Source: Acidobacteriota bacterium
Lineage (GTDB): Bacteria > Acidobacteriota > Terriglobia > Bryobacterales > Bryobacteraceae
Length of the DNA stretch: 64,000 nt
NCBI GenBank assembly: GCA_016870995.1
Contig: VFZU01000001.1
Span: 62,001-126,000, forward strand
Direction: 5' to 3'
Part shown: piece after piece, positions 53,386 through 62,130 of the stretch
Layout: the number at the start of each line of letters is the position of its first letter
How positions within the stretch are numbered: the stretch's first letter is position 1
Notes under the pieces: generated by a model
What the model saw: the letters and a program-made list of their open reading frames with translations, nothing else
What the model was told of the DNA's origin: nothing
Databases searched by the model: none
Made by a program: the position numbers and the translations under genes

Positions 53386-53393
53386 TGTATACT
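53386..53393. promoter_or_regulatory. Overlapping divergent -10 elements, Gfo/Idh and kinase-like gene
   Basis: Minus strand TATACA (53386-53391) ends seven bases before the ATG at 53378. Plus strand TATACT (53388-53393) is a near-consensus -10 for the kinase-like gene and would start transcription around 53400. It lies downstream of an ATG at 53385, which argues for the later start at 53430. Confidence 0.45.
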
Positions 53394-53429
53394 GTGGTTG
53401 CCCCCTCAGCACAAGTTGAAAATTCGTCG

Positions 53430-54131
53430 ATGCCGCATTCCACAGAATTGCTTCTCAATAATCTTGCGCATGAATTGCGCCAACCCCTCGGGACGATTGA
53501 ATCCATCGCCTACTATCTGGAGTTGGCTCTCCCGCATGGCGACCCTCGAGTGATTGAGCAATTGACGAGGCTTCGCCACCTGGTCGAACAGAGTGGTTGG
53601 ATTGTGACGGATGCACTGTCATTGTCAAAGTTGCCCTCTCCGCAGCCTGAAGTTGTGGACCTGGATGAGATTGTGAGCGAGTTTGTATTGGAGCAGATGC
53701 AGCACGATTCATATCGGCCACGCTTTGAGTTGGAACTGGACGGATCTCCAGCCTGGATGGATGTGCGTCATGCGCGAGATCTGGTGAGCGGAGTCTGCCG
53801 GTTATTCCGAACGTTGGCAAAGCCCGACACTGAGGTTCGCATCTGCACTCATCTGATGTCGAGTGGCAGCATTCTGCTGCAGGCGCGCGGGGAAGGCGAA
53901 GAGGCCTCCGATCCGCCTGGCGCTAACCTTACGCTTGAGTGGATCGAAAAGCTTGCGGCACTGAACTCAGCATCTGTCTTTATGAATTTTTCGGATCCGC
54001 AACGGCTTGAACTGGCAGTGGAAGTTCCACCCGCTCCGCGATCTGTTCCACCAGAAGCTGAACTTGACGAAGCTCTTCCTTCGTTTGAGATAAACGCGCC
54101 ACTTGAGCCAATTGCTCCAGGTATTCTCTGA
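53430..54131 (+). CDS. Histidine-kinase-like protein with H-box but degenerate ATPase domain
   Basis: A 233-residue cytosolic protein. Residues 1-70 form a DHp-like helical hairpin with the H-box [20 protein letters not shown] (His14) and a second helix [18 protein letters not shown]. The following 110 residues resemble the catalytic domain in strand order ([20 protein letters not shown], ...[33 protein letters not shown]), but the N-box Asn residues read CRLFRTLAK and no G1/G2 glycine motifs are visible. It could be a phosphotransfer protein of Spo0B/ChpT style or a decayed kinase. The last 152 bp overlap lpxD on the other strand. Confidence 0.6.
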   Translation: MPHSTELLLNNLAHELRQPLGTIESIAYYLELALPHGDPRVIEQLTRLRHLVEQSGWIVTDALSLSKLPSPQPEVVDLDEIVSEFVLEQMQHDSYRPRFELELDGSPAWMDVRHARDLVSGVCRLFRTLAKPDTEVRICTHLMSSGSILLQARGEGEEASDPPGANLTLEWIEKLAALNSASVFMNFSDPQRLELAVEVPPAPRSVPPEAELDEALPSFEINAPLEPIAPGIL

Positions 54132-54996
54132 GGGGGCGCGCAGGCGTTCCCCAAACAGGTTGGCCGGCTCGAACAATCTTCGAAGTCAAGACGCCGCAGC
54201 CCGACCCTAATACTGCTCCGCTTTCAATCCTCGCTTTATCTCCAATTCCCACCTGGCCACCAATGATGGCGTGATCGCCAACCGTCACTCCCCCAGAAAG
54301 ACCGGTTTGCGCCGCGATGACAACATGGTTGCCGATACGGCAATTGTGCGCGATATGCACCATGTTGTCGAGTTTCACGCCGTTGCCGATGACTGTTTGT
54401 CCCAACGCTGCGCGATCGATACAAGTGTTGGCTCCGATTTCGACATCGTCGCCTATCGTTACGCCGCCAACTTGAGGAAACTTGTGCCAGACACCACCGG
54501 AAGGAACAAAGCCAAAGCCATCAGCGCCGATTACCGCTCCTGAATGGATGATGGAACGCTGGCCAATTACTACACCCGCGTAGATTGTGACACGCGGGTG
54601 TAGGATCGACTCATCCCCAATCACCGAACCTTCGCCGATGAAACAGTGAGCCCCAATTGAGACGTTAGCTCCAACGGATGCGCCTGGCTCCACGACTGCG
54701 GTGGGGTGGATGCCGGCAGGTACTGTTCGTGTCGGATAGAGAAGTTGCAGTGCGGCAGCAAAAGTGGCACGGGCGTCGCGGGCCCGGATCACTGTGCGTT
54801 CATGGCTTGTAAAATCGAGTGTTGCAACGAGGCAACCCGCCTGGGAGGCCTCAGCCGTCTTGAAAAATTTCTTCGCACCAACAAAGGCAAGCTCAGTTGG
54901 CGCGGCCGACTCAAGGTCGGCGGCTCCTGTCAGATCGAGGTCGCCGTTGCCCTTAAATGAGAGGTTCAGTCGCTCAGCCAATTCACGAACACGCAT
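53980..54996 (-). CDS. lpxD: UDP-3-O-acyl-glucosamine N-acyltransferase
   Basis: A 338-residue LpxD, third step of lipid A synthesis. The N-terminal uridine-binding domain (about 1-100, [39 protein letters not shown]) is followed by a left-handed hexapeptide beta-helix with the catalytic His in [15 protein letters not shown] and [20 protein letters not shown], and a short C-terminal helix. Length matches the family. It is divergent from lpxA with 9 bp between start codons. Confidence 0.95.
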   Translation of the reverse strand: MRVRELAERLNLSFKGNGDLDLTGAADLESAAPTELAFVGAKKFFKTAEASQAGCLVATLDFTSHERTVIRARDARATFAAALQLLYPTRTVPAGIHPTAVVEPGASVGANVSIGAHCFIGEGSVIGDESILHPRVTIYAGVVIGQRSIIHSGAVIGADGFGFVPSGGVWHKFPQVGGVTIGDDVEIGANTCIDRAALGQTVIGNGVKLDNMVHIAHNCRIGNHVVIAAQTGLSGGVTVGDHAIIGGQVGIGDKARIESGAVLGSGCGVLTSKIVRAGQPVWGTPARPLREYLEQLAQVARLSQTKEELRQVQLLVEQIAERVELPLPVQAVADPKNS

Positions 54997-55008
54997 AATC
55001 TATTTATG
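54994..55008. promoter_or_regulatory. Mirror-image -10 elements of lpxD and lpxA
   Basis: CATAAT (54994-54999) ends six bases before the lpxA ATG at 55006. On the other strand CATAAA (55003-55008) ends six bases before the lpxD ATG at 54996. Each -10 element overlaps the opposite gene's start codon. Only nine bases separate the two start codons. Confidence 0.45.
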
Positions 55009-55794
55009 CCCATAGACCCGGGGGCGCGTGTTGCGCCCACTGCGCGAGTACATCCCGATGCCGTGATCGGCCCAGGCTGTGTGATTGGAGAATTCTGCAT
55101 TGTTGAGCAGGATGTCACGCTCGGAAAGGCGTGCGTGCTTGAGCCCTACGTGTTTATCAAGCGCTGGACCACCTTGGGGGACTACAACGAAATCAGTGCC
55201 GCAACGGTGCTTGGTACAGATCCTCTGGATAAAAATTTCAAAGGGGAGCGAAGCTTCCTGCAGATCGGAAGTCACAACAAGATCCGCGAGCATTTCACCA
55301 TTTCTCGAGCTACCAAGCCCGAAGCCGTAACTCGTATTGGAGATCACAACTTCATTATGACTTCGGGGCATATTGCGCACGATTGCCAATTGGGCAATCA
55401 CATCGTCGTCGCTAGCTGCGCTTTGCTTGCCGGCTATGTGGAGGTGGAGGACCAGGCCTTTATCTCTGGAGGGGTTGTGGTGCATCAATTTTCCAAGATT
55501 GGCCGACTCGCGATGATTGGCGGGAATACACGAGTGAATTCAGACTTGCCGCCATTCTTTCTCTATTCGAAATTTGACGTGGCCGTCGAGGGACTAAATC
55601 TGGTTGGAATGAAAAGGGCCGGTTTTGATGTCGAGCAGATTGGTATTGTAAAACGGTGTTTCAAAATTCTTTATCGAAGCGGATTGAAAAAGACAGAAGC
55701 ATGCGAGCAGATGGACAACATCATGCATCCACTAGCGGATCATGTTTCACGGTTTGTCCGGGCCAGCAAGCGAGGAATCGCAAGAGAAGTATGA
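55006..55794 (+). CDS. lpxA: Acyl-ACP--UDP-N-acetylglucosamine O-acyltransferase
   Basis: A 262-residue LpxA, first step of lipid A synthesis in the cytoplasm. Hexapeptide repeats run from PTARVHPDAVIGPGCVIG to about residue 185, with the catalytic His125 in GHIAHDCQLGNHIVVA (same number as E. coli) and the C-terminal helical domain LNLVGMKRAGFDVEQIGIVK. Its TGA overlaps the start of the outer-membrane efflux gene (ATGA), so lpxA heads an export operon. Confidence 0.96.
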   Translation: MPIDPGARVAPTARVHPDAVIGPGCVIGEFCIVEQDVTLGKACVLEPYVFIKRWTTLGDYNEISAATVLGTDPLDKNFKGERSFLQIGSHNKIREHFTISRATKPEAVTRIGDHNFIMTSGHIAHDCQLGNHIVVASCALLAGYVEVEDQAFISGGVVVHQFSKIGRLAMIGGNTRVNSDLPPFFLYSKFDVAVEGLNLVGMKRAGFDVEQIGIVKRCFKILYRSGLKKTEACEQMDNIMHPLADHVSRFVRASKRGIAREV

Positions 55795-57143
55795 GGCTCC
55801 TGTTTGCCGCAATGTTGCCCATGGTCGCGATGGCGCAGCCTTTGACGATCTCGCAAGCGGTGAAGCAAGCTATGGATCAGTATCCATCGTTGCGGATCAA
55901 CGAAGAGCAGGTGAAGGCAGCCGCCTCGGGCGTGCAACTGGCAAGGCTTGCCTATCTGCCGAAGGCTGATGCGATTGTTCAAGTGAATCGGGCCACCCGG
56001 AACAATGTTTACGGCATGCTGCTGCAGCAGCAGGTGATCTCGCCCATCTCTGGGCCCCCGCTTGAGGCGAATGCGGGCACTAATGTCTGGGGTACCGCGA
56101 CTGGCTTTCTTGTAGCCTGGGAACCTTTTGACTTCGGCTTTCGGCGGGCTAGTGTCAATGTGAGAGAAGCCGCGCAGCGAAGAGCTGAGGCTGGATTGAA
56201 GCGCACCCGACTTGAAGTTGCGGCCATGACGGCCGATGCCTATCTGACGATCCTCGCAGCGGAAAAGACGCTTGAATCGGCTAAAGCGGGGCGAGCTCGC
56301 ATCGCAGCCATTGAGCCGGTGGTGGCGAGTCTGGTGGAGAGCGGACTGCGTCCCGGTGTCGATCTCTCCAGGACCCAAGCGGAAAAGGCCGCGATTGAGA
56401 ATCAGATCATCCAGGCAGAAGCCGCAATTGAGATTGCCAAAACCAGCCTGGGGCAACTGCTGAATCAGCCGCCTGCTGGGCTCGGTGTTGCCACGCAGCA
56501 GTTCTTTGATCTGCCCTCCGGCAAAGCCGCCGACGCGGAGTTGAAGAACCATCCGGCAGCGGTTGAGCAAGGATTGGCGCGGGAAGAGTCGGATGCGCGC
56601 CTGAAAGTTCTCGAGCGTAGTTTTTATCCGAAGTTCAACACTCAAGCAAATCTCTACGCCCGTGGCACCGGTGCGCGAGCAGACTTCACAACCGGCGGCT
56701 TTGCCAGCGGGTTGGGGCCGAATATTTACAACTGGGGGGTTGGCTTTACGGTGACCTACTCGTTGATGGATTTGCCCGGAATTCGCGTTCGTAAAGAAAT
56801 TGAAGGTGCACAAGGCCGCACTGAGCAAGCGCGTTACGATCTGTTGCTGCGCGAACTTGAGGCGCAACGCAGAAACGCTCAAGTGCAACTGGAGATGTCG
56901 CGCAAGCTTTCTGTGAATACTCCCGTCCAGCTTAAGGCCGCTCGGGATGCCAGGCAGCAGGCCGAAGCCAGATACCGCGCGGGACTCACTTCCATCACGG
57001 ACTTGGCAGATGCTGAACGGGCACTCATCGCCGCCGAAGCCGACGACGGCCTAGCGAAGCTCGGCGTCTGGCGTTCGCAATTGAAGGTGGCCGTATCGAA
57101 CGGCGACCTGACAGATTTTCTGGCGCAGGCGGAGAAGCCCTAA
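55791..57143 (+). CDS. TolC-family outer-membrane efflux protein
   Basis: A 450-residue outer-membrane factor (OEP domains). The signal peptide MRLLFAAMLPMVAMAQ is followed by two repeats of helical hairpin and beta-strands: LTISQAVKQAMDQYPSLRIN, LARLAYLPKADAIVQVNRA, then in the second half DARLKVLERSFYPKFNTQAN. It provides the exit duct for the RND pump encoded next. The ATG at 55791 overlaps the lpxA stop; longer frames upstream run inside lpxA and are rejected. Confidence 0.92.
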   Translation: MRLLFAAMLPMVAMAQPLTISQAVKQAMDQYPSLRINEEQVKAAASGVQLARLAYLPKADAIVQVNRATRNNVYGMLLQQQVISPISGPPLEANAGTNVWGTATGFLVAWEPFDFGFRRASVNVREAAQRRAEAGLKRTRLEVAAMTADAYLTILAAEKTLESAKAGRARIAAIEPVVASLVESGLRPGVDLSRTQAEKAAIENQIIQAEAAIEIAKTSLGQLLNQPPAGLGVATQQFFDLPSGKAADAELKNHPAAVEQGLAREESDARLKVLERSFYPKFNTQANLYARGTGARADFTTGGFASGLGPNIYNWGVGFTVTYSLMDLPGIRVRKEIEGAQGRTEQARYDLLLRELEAQRRNAQVQLEMSRKLSVNTPVQLKAARDARQQAEARYRAGLTSITDLADAERALIAAEADDGLAKLGVWRSQLKVAVSNGDLTDFLAQAEKP

Positions 57144-57147
57144 AGCA

Positions 57148-60100
57148 ATGAAACTCGTCTTGTTTGCCTTGCGGCGCCCCACAACCGTTTCCGTTGCCGT
57201 TCTCGCGATCTTGATCTGCGGGTGGTTTGCGATTGAGCGAACAGCCGTGGATATCTTCCCTGACCTGGGCGAGCCAACCATTTACATCGCTCAGCCCTAC
57301 GGCGGTCTAGATCCGGCTCAGATGGATGGCTTCACGACGTACTACTACGAGTACCACCTGCTCTACGTCAGCGGCGTCAAGCAAATCGAATCGCGAAGCG
57401 TGCAGGGTGCTGCGCTGATCAAGGTTTCTTTTCATCCCGGCACCAACATGAGCACGGCCTTGAGCGAGGTCGTGGGCTATGCCAATCGATCCAGAGCCTT
57501 CATGCCGCCCGGTGCAGTGCCACCATTCATCACCCGATTCGACGCCGGTAGCGTAGCGATCGGGCAACTTGTGTTCTCAAGCCAGACACGGTCGCCCGCC
57601 GAAATGCAGGATTTCGCAATCAATCGTGTCCGCCCGCTGTTTGCAACCTTGCCAGGCGTTTCTGCGCCGCCACCCTTTGGCGGATCGCAACGGACCATTC
57701 TCGTTCGGCTGGACCCCGAGAAACTGCGCCAGTACCGGATTGCACCCGAGGAGGCAATCCGCGCCGTCTCAACCGCAAATGTAGTGGCCCCCTCTGGCGT
57801 AGTTCGAACTGGGGATCTGACTCGAATTGCTTCTACCAACTCGACCGTCGGTGGGGATTTGTCCGAGTTGGCTAATGCCCCTGTTCGAATGGGGCCTGGA
57901 ACACCCGTCTATTTCAGAGACATCGGAAGCGTGGAGAGTGGCAGCGACGTGCTCACCGCGCACGCTCACGTCAACAGCAAGCGAACCGTTTACATCCCAA
58001 TCACCAAGAGGGCTGATGCTTCGACGTTAGCTGTGATGAAGCGCGTGCGCGAAGCGTTACCCAGCTTTCAAAAGATCGTCCCAGAAGACGTGTCAGTCAG
58101 CATTGAGTTTGATCAGACGCCGGCTGTCGAATCGGCCTTGAAGAATCTGTTGAACGAAGGGCTTCTCGGAGCGCTGCTCACCGGCTTGATGGTGCTCGTG
58201 TTCCTAAGAGATGCAAGGTCTGCATTGGTGGTGCTGACTACCATTCCGGTATCGCTATTGTCCTCTGTGATTGCGCTTTGGGTGAGTGGCCAATCGATCA
58301 ACCTGATGACGCTCGCCGGGCTCACTTTGGCAATCGGTGTTTTGGTAGACGAAGCCACGGTTGAAATCGAAAACATTCACACTGAGATGTCCCGCGGTAC
58401 CTCGCGAAGCGAAGCGATCCTCGCAGCTTGCCAAAGAACCGCGTTGCCGCGGTTGATGAGCATGATCTCGATCCTTGCCGTTTTTGTGCCTGCATTTTTC
58501 ATGACCGGTGCGGGCCGACAATTGTTCGTGCCGATGGCGCTTGCCGTTGGATTCGCAATGATTGCCTCGTACCTTCTGTCCAGCACCCTTGTCCCGGTAT
58601 TGGCCAATTCGTTTCTGAAGCCACACGCTGCCAAGCCAGAACCGGCATACCGCATCGCTTATCGCCGCTTGGTGGAAGGCATCGTATCCGCACGTTGGTT
58701 AGTGGCCGCAATTTATGTAGGGATCTGCGCGGTGGGGCTGTGGCTGTTGCCCGACCGATTAGGGCTTGAAATCTTTCCTTCCACGGCCCCAAAACAAATT
58801 CGCCTGCGCTTGTTTGCGCCAACAGGGACGCGGATCGAGCGAACCGAGATCATGGCACTGAAGGCGCTCGATCTCGTGCGCGAAACGCTGGGCAAAGATC
58901 AGGTCTCATTGACGACAAGCTTTGTAGGGCAGCACGCATCGAGTTATCCGGTGAACTTGATTCATCTCTTTACGACAGGGCCGCACGAAGCTGTCTTGAC
59001 GCTTGCTCTGAAGGCATCGGCCAAGATTGAGGCAGCGGATGCCAGAGAGGCGATTCGGGCCAAACTCGCGAAAGAACTGCCTCAGGTGAAAGTGCTGTTT
59101 GAAGGTGGCGATATTATCAGTCAGGTGATGAGCTTCGGTTCGCCAACTCCTTTGCGTGTGCTGGTGACGGGCCCAAGCCTGCCCGCTGATTACGAACACG
59201 CCCAGAAGATCGCGACGGAACTCAAGAAGTTGTCTTTTCTCAGAGATCTTCAAATCGAGCAGCCCAACGATTACCCGACACTTGAGATGAAAGTGGATCG
59301 GGACCGCGCGGCTCAATACGGTCTGACCATGCAGGATGTGACGCGCAGCCTGGTCGCAGCGACAAGTTCCAGCCGGTTCATCGAACCAAATTACTGGCGC
59401 GATCCAGCAAGTGGCAATGCGTTCCAAGTGCAGGTGGAATTGCCTCCATTGAAGGTGCAGTCCGCCGATGACGTTGCAGCAATGGCACTATCTCGTGCTG
59501 GTTCTTCCCAACCCCTGGCCGGGGACGTCATTGCAATGAAAAATGGGAAAACCATGGGCGTGATTGAGAGGTTTAACGGCCAGAAGCTTGTGAGTGTCGC
59601 CGCGAATCTGGAAGGCCTCACATTGGGACGGGCTTTACCTCTGGTGGAAGCTGCCTTGAAGAAAGCAGGTGAACCGCCGCGCGGTATCACCGTACGAGTT
59701 CGAGGCCAAGCGCCTGCGCTGGAGGAGACGATGGCGGGTTTGAAGTTTGGTCTCGCTGTTGCTGTGGCAAGCATCTTCCTGCTACTTGCGGCGTCATTCC
59801 AAAGTTTTCGTTTGGCTCTGGTGGTATTATTTACGCTCCCGGCGATTGTGGTCGGATCGCTGATGGCGCTATTGCTCACAGATTCTACGATCAACATCCA
59901 AAGCTATCTGGGAACGATCATGGCCCTGGGCATCGCAATCGCAAACGCGATCTTGTATCTGAGCTTTGCTGAGGCTGAAGGAAATGTTGCCAATGCCGGA
60001 GCTGCCCGGTTAAGGGCCGTTCTGATGACGGCGTTTGCGATGCTAGCGGGAGTCACTCCCATGGCCCTGGGCTGGGGTGAGGGCTCCGATCAGACAGCGC

Positions 60101-60204
60101 CCCTAGGCCGCGCCGTAGTTGGCGGGCTGGTCGCCGCCACGATGGCGACACTGCTGGTGCTGCCTGCAATCTATTCGATATTCCGCAAGGGGACGAAGGC
60201 ATGA
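57148..60204 (+). CDS. Efflux RND transporter permease subunit
   Basis: A 1018-residue AcrB-like pump with twelve helices, 4 bp after the outer-membrane factor gene. Helix 4 carries LVDEATVEIENIHTEM: Asp401 is retained but the second acidic residue is Glu402 instead of Asp. Helix 10 reads LGIAIANAILYLSFAEA, so the AcrB Lys940 position is not lysine. Both changes also occur or nearly occur in the pump at 5263. Substrate unknown; linkage to lpxA hints at a lipid or envelope substrate, which is inference. Confidence 0.92.
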   Translation: MKLVLFALRRPTTVSVAVLAILICGWFAIERTAVDIFPDLGEPTIYIAQPYGGLDPAQMDGFTTYYYEYHLLYVSGVKQIESRSVQGAALIKVSFHPGTNMSTALSEVVGYANRSRAFMPPGAVPPFITRFDAGSVAIGQLVFSSQTRSPAEMQDFAINRVRPLFATLPGVSAPPPFGGSQRTILVRLDPEKLRQYRIAPEEAIRAVSTANVVAPSGVVRTGDLTRIASTNSTVGGDLSELANAPVRMGPGTPVYFRDIGSVESGSDVLTAHAHVNSKRTVYIPITKRADASTLAVMKRVREALPSFQKIVPEDVSVSIEFDQTPAVESALKNLLNEGLLGALLTGLMVLVFLRDARSALVVLTTIPVSLLSSVIALWVSGQSINLMTLAGLTLAIGVLVDEATVEIENIHTEMSRGTSRSEAILAACQRTALPRLMSMISILAVFVPAFFMTGAGRQLFVPMALAVGFAMIASYLLSSTLVPVLANSFLKPHAAKPEPAYRIAYRRLVEGIVSARWLVAAIYVGICAVGLWLLPDRLGLEIFPSTAPKQIRLRLFAPTGTRIERTEIMALKALDLVRETLGKDQVSLTTSFVGQHASSYPVNLIHLFTTGPHEAVLTLALKASAKIEAADAREAIRAKLAKELPQVKVLFEGGDIISQVMSFGSPTPLRVLVTGPSLPADYEHAQKIATELKKLSFLRDLQIEQPNDYPTLEMKVDRDRAAQYGLTMQDVTRSLVAATSSSRFIEPNYWRDPASGNAFQVQVELPPLKVQSADDVAAMALSRAGSSQPLAGDVIAMKNGKTMGVIERFNGQKLVSVAANLEGLTLGRALPLVEAALKKAGEPPRGITVRVRGQAPALEETMAGLKFGLAVAVASIFLLLAASFQSFRLALVVLFTLPAIVVGSLMALLLTDSTINIQSYLGTIMALGIAIANAILYLSFAEAEGNVANAGAARLRAVLMTAFAMLAGVTPMALGWGEGSDQTAPLGRAVVGGLVAATMATLLVLPAIYSIFRKGTKA

Positions 60205-61265
60205 AGTTCTTGATTTCATTTTGTTGTGCAGTTGCGCTGGGAGCGCAAAGCCTGGCGACGGTCACTGTGATCTCGAAACCGACGGATCGAACGGTCACTC
60301 TCACCGCAGAAATCCAGCCCTATCAGACAGCATCCCTGATGGCGCGTGTTCCCGGATATCTTGAGGCTGTCGAGGTAGATCGCGGCAGCATGGTTCGCAA
60401 AGGGCAGACGATCGCCAAAGTCACGGCGCCTGAACTTCTGGCTCAGATTGCCGAGGCGACCGCAAAGATCAGCACCGTGGATGCGCAGATCGCTGAAGCT
60501 CGAGCCCGCTTGTCTGCGGCAGAGAGCACTGCCGTTCGGTTGGAAGCGGCGAGCCGCACCGCGGGCGCCATTGCCGCGAACGAGTTGATTCAGGCTCGCG
60601 CCGCTGTGGATGCCGCCAAGGCCACCATTGCGTCTCTGGAAGCCTCACGACGCTCCGCTGAATTGCATGTCAAAACCCTGAAAGACCTGGAGGCATTCTT
60701 AATTCTCAGTGCGCCTTTCGACGGAGTCGTCACTGAGCGCATGCTGCATCCAGGTTCATTGGTAGGCCCTGCCGCTGGACCCATTGTCAAATTGGAGCAA
60801 CTCAACCGGCTCAGGGTCGTCGTAGCCGTGCCAGAGCTGAATGTTGCCAGTGTTCGATTGGGTCAGAAAGTCTCCTTCTCTGCCGTGGGATTAGCTGGAG
60901 AAGTATTTTCAGGCACCGTAGCGCGTGTTGCGCGCACTTTAGATGTGAAGACTCGCACCATGCCGGTGGAACTGGAGGTTTCGAATCCAGGAGGCAAGCT
61001 GCTACCTGGCATGTACACCGAGGTGAAATGGCCCGCCAAGGTAGGGCAAGCGGCAATCTTGGTACCCGTGACTGCTGTTACCAGCACAACCGAGCGGAGC
61101 TTTGTGATCCGGGTGGAGTCTGGCGTTACGAAATATGTAAATGTGCGAAAGGGCGCCGTGCAGGGGGAATTGGTTGAAGTGTCGGGGCCACTCCAGGTTG
61201 GTGATCGCATCATCCAGCGGGCGACCGACGAAATTCGCGAAGGAACTGCCATTCCCGCTCGCTAA
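60201..61265 (+). CDS. RND efflux periplasmic adaptor
   Basis: A 354-residue membrane fusion protein with signal MKFLISFCCAVALGAQS. ARVPGYLEAVEVDRGSMVRK is the first lipoyl half, a hairpin of alanine-rich helices covers about 80-165 (LAQIAEATAKISTVDAQIAE), SAPFDGVVTERMLHPGSLVG is the second lipoyl half, and a beta-barrel domain follows (VSFSAVGLAGEVFSGTVARV). Its ATG overlaps the permease stop by 4 bp. Confidence 0.92.
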   Translation: MKFLISFCCAVALGAQSLATVTVISKPTDRTVTLTAEIQPYQTASLMARVPGYLEAVEVDRGSMVRKGQTIAKVTAPELLAQIAEATAKISTVDAQIAEARARLSAAESTAVRLEAASRTAGAIAANELIQARAAVDAAKATIASLEASRRSAELHVKTLKDLEAFLILSAPFDGVVTERMLHPGSLVGPAAGPIVKLEQLNRLRVVVAVPELNVASVRLGQKVSFSAVGLAGEVFSGTVARVARTLDVKTRTMPVELEVSNPGGKLLPGMYTEVKWPAKVGQAAILVPVTAVTSTTERSFVIRVESGVTKYVNVRKGAVQGELVEVSGPLQVGDRIIQRATDEIREGTAIPAR

Positions 61266-61305
61266 CCAAAATCGCGACTCTGCGTCTGTGAAAATAGGAA
61301 TCAGT

Positions 61306-62130
61306 ATGGAATTGCATCGAAGCCTTGGTTTTGTGTTCGCCGCAGTGTTGACGCATTCTGCGATGACGGCGCAGGAAGTGGTGAAGATTGCCCCAGAAAA
61401 GGAAGCGGAATTGAAAACCCGGGTTTCCAAGTTCTGGGACGGTTTCGTTGCCGGTAAGTACCGCACCAGTGATGCCTATGTGTCTGACGAATCCAAAGAA
61501 GAATTTTTCTCCTGGCCCAAGAAAAAGATCAAAGGTTATACGATCGACCGGATCCTTTATGTAAAGGATGGCAAGTCCGCCAAAGTGCTCACACTGGTTG
61601 ATACGACTTTGGCAATGATGGGCGTTGGCTCGATGGAAATCAAGCAACCAGTAGAGACATGGTGGCGCGAGGAAGAAGAAGGCTGGTTCTGGTTTAAACC
61701 CAAGAACGAATTGCGAGACACCCCCTTCGGCAAGATGGAAACAAATGCGAAATCGGGAGACGTGCCTCTGATCCCCACTGGAGGGATCAATTTGAATCCG
61801 GATCTGAACGCACTCATAAACAGCGTGAAGCCTGATCGGGTTGAGGTACAGTTTGTCGATGGGCAATCAGGCACCGAGGTGATTTCCTTTGCAAATGGAA
61901 TGCCGGGCGTCGTCGCTTTCACCATCGACTCTCCTCCAGCGGAAGACATCACCTTTGAATTGAAGTCCAAGACGGTTCCGAGGGGTGGTGTGGGTCAGTT
62001 GGTCATTGCCTATAAGCCCACTGGCAAGTCGGCAAGTATTACGGAACCAGTCACCAAAATCGTAAGAGTTGGTGTGGCTCAGACCGGCAAGCTCTATCCC
62101 ATCAGAGTTGTTGTGAAGCCCAAGCCCTAA
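61306..62130 (+). CDS. Hypothetical secreted protein of the lpxA-RND operon
   Basis: A 274-residue exported protein (signal MELHRSLGFVFAAVLTHSAM). Residues about 25-125 look like a SnoaL/nuclear-transport-factor-like or DUF4440-type alpha+beta fold (RVSKFWDGFVAGKYRTSDAY, KKKIKGYTIDRILYVKDGKS, VETWWREEEEGWFWF); residues about 165-274 look like an Ig-like beta-sandwich (VEVQFVDGQSGTEVISFANG, ITFELKSKTVPRGGVGQLVI). Both assignments come from pattern only. AGGA at about 61296 gives a ribosome site. It follows the adaptor gene by 40 bp and is probably in the same transcript. Confidence 0.72.
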   Translation: MELHRSLGFVFAAVLTHSAMTAQEVVKIAPEKEAELKTRVSKFWDGFVAGKYRTSDAYVSDESKEEFFSWPKKKIKGYTIDRILYVKDGKSAKVLTLVDTTLAMMGVGSMEIKQPVETWWREEEEGWFWFKPKNELRDTPFGKMETNAKSGDVPLIPTGGINLNPDLNALINSVKPDRVEVQFVDGQSGTEVISFANGMPGVVAFTIDSPPAEDITFELKSKTVPRGGVGQLVIAYKPTGKSASITEPVTKIVRVGVAQTGKLYPIRVVVKPKP

